A stretch of 7,526 nt of DNA from contig CAMLNT010000109.1 of the NCBI GenBank assembly GCA_946481425.1, positions 1 through 7,526 of the forward strand. The letters are read 5' to 3'. Under the pieces are notes generated by a model, which worked only from the letters and a program-made list of their open reading frames with translations, ran no database searches and was not told where the DNA came from. Positions within the stretch are counted from its first letter, which is position 1. Each line of letters starts with the position of its first letter. Origin of the DNA: an uncultured Brevundimonas sp. (lineage in GTDB: Bacteria; Pseudomonadota; Alphaproteobacteria; Caulobacterales; Caulobacteraceae). Made by a program: the position numbers and the translations under genes. This document shows, in pieces, positions 4,850-7,526 of this stretch.

Positions 4850-5631
4850 TCCTTGAGGCGCGGCGGCACGCCGCCGAGGATGCCCTTCAGCTCGTGAATG
4901 GTCTTGTGGTGGGTCAGGTCGATGTGGAGCGGGCTGACCGAGATCTTGCCGTCGGCGATGGCGCGCAGGTCGGTGCCTTCCAGCGGGCTCTGTTCGCCGG
5001 CGCGGAAACCCATCCAGTAGTAGTCCCGGCCTCTGAGGTCGGTGCGGCGCGTGGCGTGCATCTCGGCGACGTCGCGGAAGCCCTGCGAGGTGACCTCGAC
5101 CTCCTTGACCAGCTCGGGGGGCAGGTTCGGGAAGTTGAGGTTCATGATCACGCCGTCGCCCCAGCGGACGTCGAGCAGGCGCTGGATGATCGCCGGGGCG
5201 AAGGCCTCGGCGGTCTCGTAGCGGGCGACGACCTCGTCGTGGAAGCGTTCAAGCGACTGGCTGAGCGCGATGGAGCGGATGCCCATGGCCATGCCCTGGA
5301 GGGCGCCGGCGACCGTGCCCGAATAGGAGACGTCCTCGCCGATGTTGTGACCGCGGTTGACGCCGGACAGCACCAGGTCCGGACGCTCCGGCATCAGGTC
5401 GTTGACCGCCAGGATCACGCAGTCGGTGGGGGTGCCGGTGACGGAGAAGCGCTTGTCGCCGTGGCGGTGGACACGCAGCGGCTCGGTGAGGGTCAGGCCC
5501 CTGCCCTTGCCGGATTGTTCGACCGCGGGCGCACAGGTCCAGACATCGTCGGACAGGGCGAGCGCGATGCGTTCGAGGGAGGCAAGACCCTCGGCCTCGA
5601 TCCCGTCGTCGTTGGTGAGGAGGATCCTCAT
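4846..5631 (-). CDS. surE: 5'/3'-nucleotidase SurE
   Basis: Metal-dependent phosphatase that removes phosphate from nucleoside 5'- and 3'-monophosphates and short polyphosphates in the cytoplasm; linked to stationary-phase survival. At 261 aa it is typical. The start [10 protein letters not shown] carries the metal-binding D8-D9. The other ligands of the family are present: S40 in EQSGKG and N92 in [21 protein letters not shown] (103-110) is also conserved. It overlaps both neighbours by 4 bp (ATGA at each end), the usual serS-surE-pcm arrangement. The ribosome-binding site is weak, so the start rests on the overlap and on the NDDG position. Confidence 0.97.
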   Translation of the reverse strand: MRILLTNDDGIEAEGLASLERIALALSDDVWTCAPAVEQSGKGRGLTLTEPLRVHRHGDKRFSVTGTPTDCVILAVNDLMPERPDLVLSGVNRGHNIGEDVSYSGTVAGALQGMAMGIRSIALSQSLERFHDEVVARYETAEAFAPAIIQRLLDVRWGDGVIMNLNFPNLPPELVKEVEVTSQGFRDVAEMHATRRTDLRGRDYYWMGFRAGEQSPLEGTDLRAIADGKISVSPLHIDLTHHKTIHELKGILGGVPPRLKE

Positions 5632-6935
5632 CCGACCACCGTCGCGCCGCCCATATACGGCTGGAGGACCGCCGGAACGGCGATCGTGCCGTCGTCCTGC
5701 TGGTAGTTCTCCATGACGGCGACGAGCGTGCGGCCGACGGCGAGGCCGGAGCCGTTCAAGGTGTGGACGAACTCGGTCTTCTTCTCGCCGGCGCGCTTGA
5801 AGCGGGCGTCCATGCGGCGGGCCTGGAAGTCGCCGCAGTTCGAGCAGGAGCTGATCTCACGGTAGGTCTTCTGGCTGGGGAGCCAGACCTCGAGGTCGTA
5901 GGTCTTCCGGGCCGAGAAGCCCATGTCGCCCTTGCAGAGCAGCATGCGGCGGAAGGGCAGTTCCAGCGCCTTGAGGACAGCCTCGGCGCATTCGGTCATG
6001 CGCTCGTGTTCGGCGTTGGAGTCCTCGGGCCGGGTGATGGAGACCAGCTCGACCTTGGAGAACTGGTGCTGGCGGATCAGGCCGCGCGTATCGCGCCCGG
6101 CCGAGCCGGCCTCGGCCCGGAAGCAGGGCGTGAGGGCCGTGAGGCGCATCGGGGTGGCGAGTTCGTCCTCGGAGAGGATGGTCTCGCGGACCAGGTTGGT
6201 GAGCGAGACTTCGGCGGTAGGGATGAGCCAATGCTCCCCGGTGTGGAACAGGTCTTCAGCGAACTTCGGCAACTGCCCGGTCCCGAACATCGCGTCGTCC
6301 CGCACCATCAGCGGCGGCGCCACCTCCAGATAGGCGTGCTGGCCGGTCTGCATGTCGAGCATGAACTGGCCGATGGCGCGTTCGAGACGGGCGATGCCGC
6401 CCTTGAGCACGGCGAAGCGGGCGCCGGACATTTTTGCGGCGGCTTCGAAGTCGATCAGGCCGAGCGCCTCGCCGAGGTCGGCGTGGTCCTTGGCACTGTT
6501 GGAGAGGGCGGTCGAGGGGGCCCCGGCGCGGGGGGAGGCGAAGGCGTCGCCGACCTGGACGTTACCGGCCTCGTCCTCACCGTCCGGCACATCGTCGGCG
6601 GCCAGGTTCTTGAGGCCGGCCAGCAGGTCGCGGAGCGCCCCGCCCTTCTCGGCCTCGGCGGCTTCGGCGGCGGCGATCGCGCCTTTCAGGGTTTCGACCT
6701 CGGCCTTGAGGCGGTCGGCCTCGGCCATGTCCTTGCGGCCCATGGCGGCGCCGATGGCCTTGGAGGCGGCGTTGCGTTGGGCGAGCGCCTCCTGGCCAGT
6801 GGTCTGGGCCGCGCGCAGGTCGCGGTCGAGCGCCAGGATTTCGGCCACGACCTGGTCGGCGTCATCGACGCCGCGCGACGACCAGCCGGCGATATAGGCG
6901 TCGGGGTTTTCGCGGATGGCCTTGATGTCGTGCAT
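5628..6935 (-). CDS. serS: Seryl-tRNA synthetase
   Basis: Class II aminoacyl-tRNA synthetase that charges tRNA-Ser (and tRNA-Sec where present) with serine. At 435 aa it is complete. Residues 1-110 form the N-terminal domain with the long antiparallel coiled coil that grips the tRNA extra arm (Ala/Glu-rich, about 30-105). The catalytic core follows: TAEV (240-243), motif 2 [23 protein letters not shown] as FRAEAG to QHQF (272-292), and motif 3 [20 protein letters not shown] (393-412). Essential residues appear intact. The start is chosen because the canonical [11 protein letters not shown] follows; no strong ribosome-binding site precedes it. The stop overlaps the surE start. A 461-aa open frame on the opposite strand is a shadow. 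Confidence 0.98.
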   Translation of the reverse strand: MHDIKAIRENPDAYIAGWSSRGVDDADQVVAEILALDRDLRAAQTTGQEALAQRNAASKAIGAAMGRKDMAEADRLKAEVETLKGAIAAAEAAEAEKGGALRDLLAGLKNLAADDVPDGEDEAGNVQVGDAFASPRAGAPSTALSNSAKDHADLGEALGLIDFEAAAKMSGARFAVLKGGIARLERAIGQFMLDMQTGQHAYLEVAPPLMVRDDAMFGTGQLPKFAEDLFHTGEHWLIPTAEVSLTNLVRETILSEDELATPMRLTALTPCFRAEAGSAGRDTRGLIRQHQFSKVELVSITRPEDSNAEHERMTECAEAVLKALELPFRRMLLCKGDMGFSARKTYDLEVWLPSQKTYREISSCSNCGDFQARRMDARFKRAGEKKTEFVHTLNGSGLAVGRTLVAVMENYQQDDGTIAVPAVLQPYMGGATVVG

Positions 6936-7005
6936 GGTGGTCGAGCCGTGTGGGAGGAGCCGAACCTGTTAGCGGCTGGGGCGGAGTCGGGCAACGCGCA
7001 GCGGG

Positions 7006-7266
7006 TCACTCTGAATCATCAGCCGGATCGAGCCGCTCCAGGACCTGGATGGGGTCCACCACGTCCAGAGGTTCGGCCTCGAGGGTCAGGGCCTCCCAGT
7101 GGGGCCTGTTGCAGACGTCGCCTACGACGCAGATCGCCTCGAGATTGAGGTCGTAGAGGCGCTTGAAGCGCATGGCGAGGGTGTGGCGGATTTCGGCCTC
7201 GGCGAGCCGGCGGTTGAGCTGTTGGCCGAGAGTGTTGTCGATGCCGGGGGTGTCTCGGGGGTGCAT
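7006..7266 (-). CDS. Hypothetical 86-aa protein
   Basis: Not recognised. A soluble, mildly acidic protein with an alpha-helical middle (LGQQLNRRLAEAEIRHTLAMRFKRL as helix, about 13-37), two cysteines (C46, C52) in ICVVGDVCNRPHW, and an acidic C-terminal tail ERLDPADDSE. The start at 7264-7266 (MHPRDTPG) is preferred over the ATG at 7288-7290 because AGGAA lies 5 nt upstream of it, while the upstream ATG falls inside a palindromic repeat and would add eight repeat-derived residues. It lies 70 bp upstream of serS on the same strand and may be in the same transcript. The segment 6936-7005 shows no convincing promoter or terminator. Confidence 0.65.
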   Translation of the reverse strand: MHPRDTPGIDNTLGQQLNRRLAEAEIRHTLAMRFKRLYDLNLEAICVVGDVCNRPHWEALTLEAEPLDVVDPIQVLERLDPADDSE

Positions 7267-7284
7267 GGGGGTTCCTGTGTTTGA

Positions 7285-7389
7285 CGTCATCCCGGCCGGA
7301 GCGCAGCGGAGAGCCGGGACCCAAGCTCGGTGGCGCCGGCTGCATTTAGGCCCCGGATCTTCGCCCCGAGGGGCTCGTCCGGGGTGACG
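7285..7389. repeat. Palindromic intergenic repeat element
   Basis: About 105 bp bounded by inverted ends CGTCATCCCGG (7285-7295) and CCGGGGTGACG (7379-7389), which pair except for one position. Inside are two sub-hairpins: CCCGGC/GCCGGG (7291-7318) and CCCCGGA/TCCGGGG (7351-7384), the latter with an inner GCCCC/GGGGC. The form is that of the short REP/MITE-like palindromes common between genes in GC-rich alphaproteobacteria. Only one copy is in the window, so its multicopy nature is inferred. Confidence 0.7.
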
Positions 7390-7526
7390 GGCAGGATTAG
7401 GCTGCCTCGCGCTAATGCTGCGAGGTTGGGAGGGCAGGCGGAGCGCCGGACTTCGGGTCCGGTGACCGTATGGGGTAGTGTGCGTTTCGACCTGAAGACG
7501 TCGCTCCGCCGCGGTCTGTTTTCCCG
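7390..7526. other. Non-coding right flank with inverted repeats
   Basis: I see no supported gene. The stretch has a 6-bp perfect hairpin CCTCGC/GCGAGG (7405-7425), a 6-bp hairpin CCGGAC-TTCGG-GTCCGG (7446-7462), and a 9-bp long-range inverted repeat GGCGGAGCG (7437-7445) with CGCTCCGCC (7502-7510) enclosing the second hairpin. A minus-strand frame is open from the right edge through the repeat to a TGA at 7287-7289, but much of it is repeat sequence. Confidence 0.5.

Noticed and set aside
4894..5706. 270-codon plus-strand open frame opposite surE
   Set aside because: Antisense shadow of surE with typical Val/Gly/Asp-rich composition.
5763..7148. 461-codon open frame on the plus strand opposite serS
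   Set aside because: Gly/Val/Ala-rich shadow produced by GC-rich codon use of serS; the minus-strand product has every seryl-tRNA synthetase motif.
7437..7510. Possible tRNA gene, because of the 7-9 bp closing stem, 74-nt length and a tRNA-like anticodon arm CCGGA-CTTCGGG-TCCGG
   Set aside because: No D-arm and no TTCGA-type T-arm adjacent to the closing stem on either strand, and the arm sits directly on the closing stem, where an anticodon arm cannot be.

Overview
The window is GC-rich and looks like a chromosome segment from a swimming, stalk-forming alphaproteobacterium of the Caulobacterales (Caulobacter, Brevundimonas or Phenylobacterium type). The grounds are several short alpha-type flagellins in tandem, each with its own sigma-54 promoter, next to flaF and flbT; a CtrA-like box (TTAG-N7-TTAACC); and a serS-surE-pcm operon of the alphaproteobacterial kind. 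I cannot fix genus or species from sequence alone.

Layout. Positions 1-2470 hold three flagellin genes on the minus strand: the first is cut by the left edge (1-625), the other two are complete (842-1567 and 1763-2470). Each is a separate transcription unit with a near-perfect -24/-12 sigma-54 promoter (703-719, 1645-1660, 2546-2560) and a leader of about 65 nt that folds into two contiguous A-loop hairpins. GC-rich hairpins follow the stops of the second and third genes. Upstream on the same strand lie flaF (2686-3060) and flbT (3020-3445), overlapping by 41 bp; their products control flagellin translation, mRNA stability and secretion in Caulobacter. A divergent region with a CtrA-like site (3446-3590) leads to a plus-strand pair of unknown genes: a very acidic 144-aa protein (3591-4025) and a 61-aa protein with an ESFPASDP motif (4029-4214).

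The second pair runs head-on into pcm, and the two stop codons share one CTAG. pcm, surE and serS (4211-6935, minus strand) are joined by two ATGA overlaps and form a housekeeping and repair operon. An unrecognised 86-aa gene (7006-7266) precedes serS. The last 240 bp hold a palindromic intergenic repeat (7285-7389) and further inverted repeats, with no gene I can support.

The most interesting part is the flagellin set. The first two flagellins share a perfect 273-bp block (419-691 = 1361-1633) that runs from about the predicted transcription start to codon 69. Downstream of that block the first gene instead resembles the third and is colinear with it, so it looks like a gene-conversion mosaic. 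The leader hairpins keep their shape in the third gene although the stem sequence differs, which suggests selection on RNA structure and fits FlbT-type post-transcriptional control. I see no CRISPR array, transposase, phage gene or rRNA/tRNA gene.
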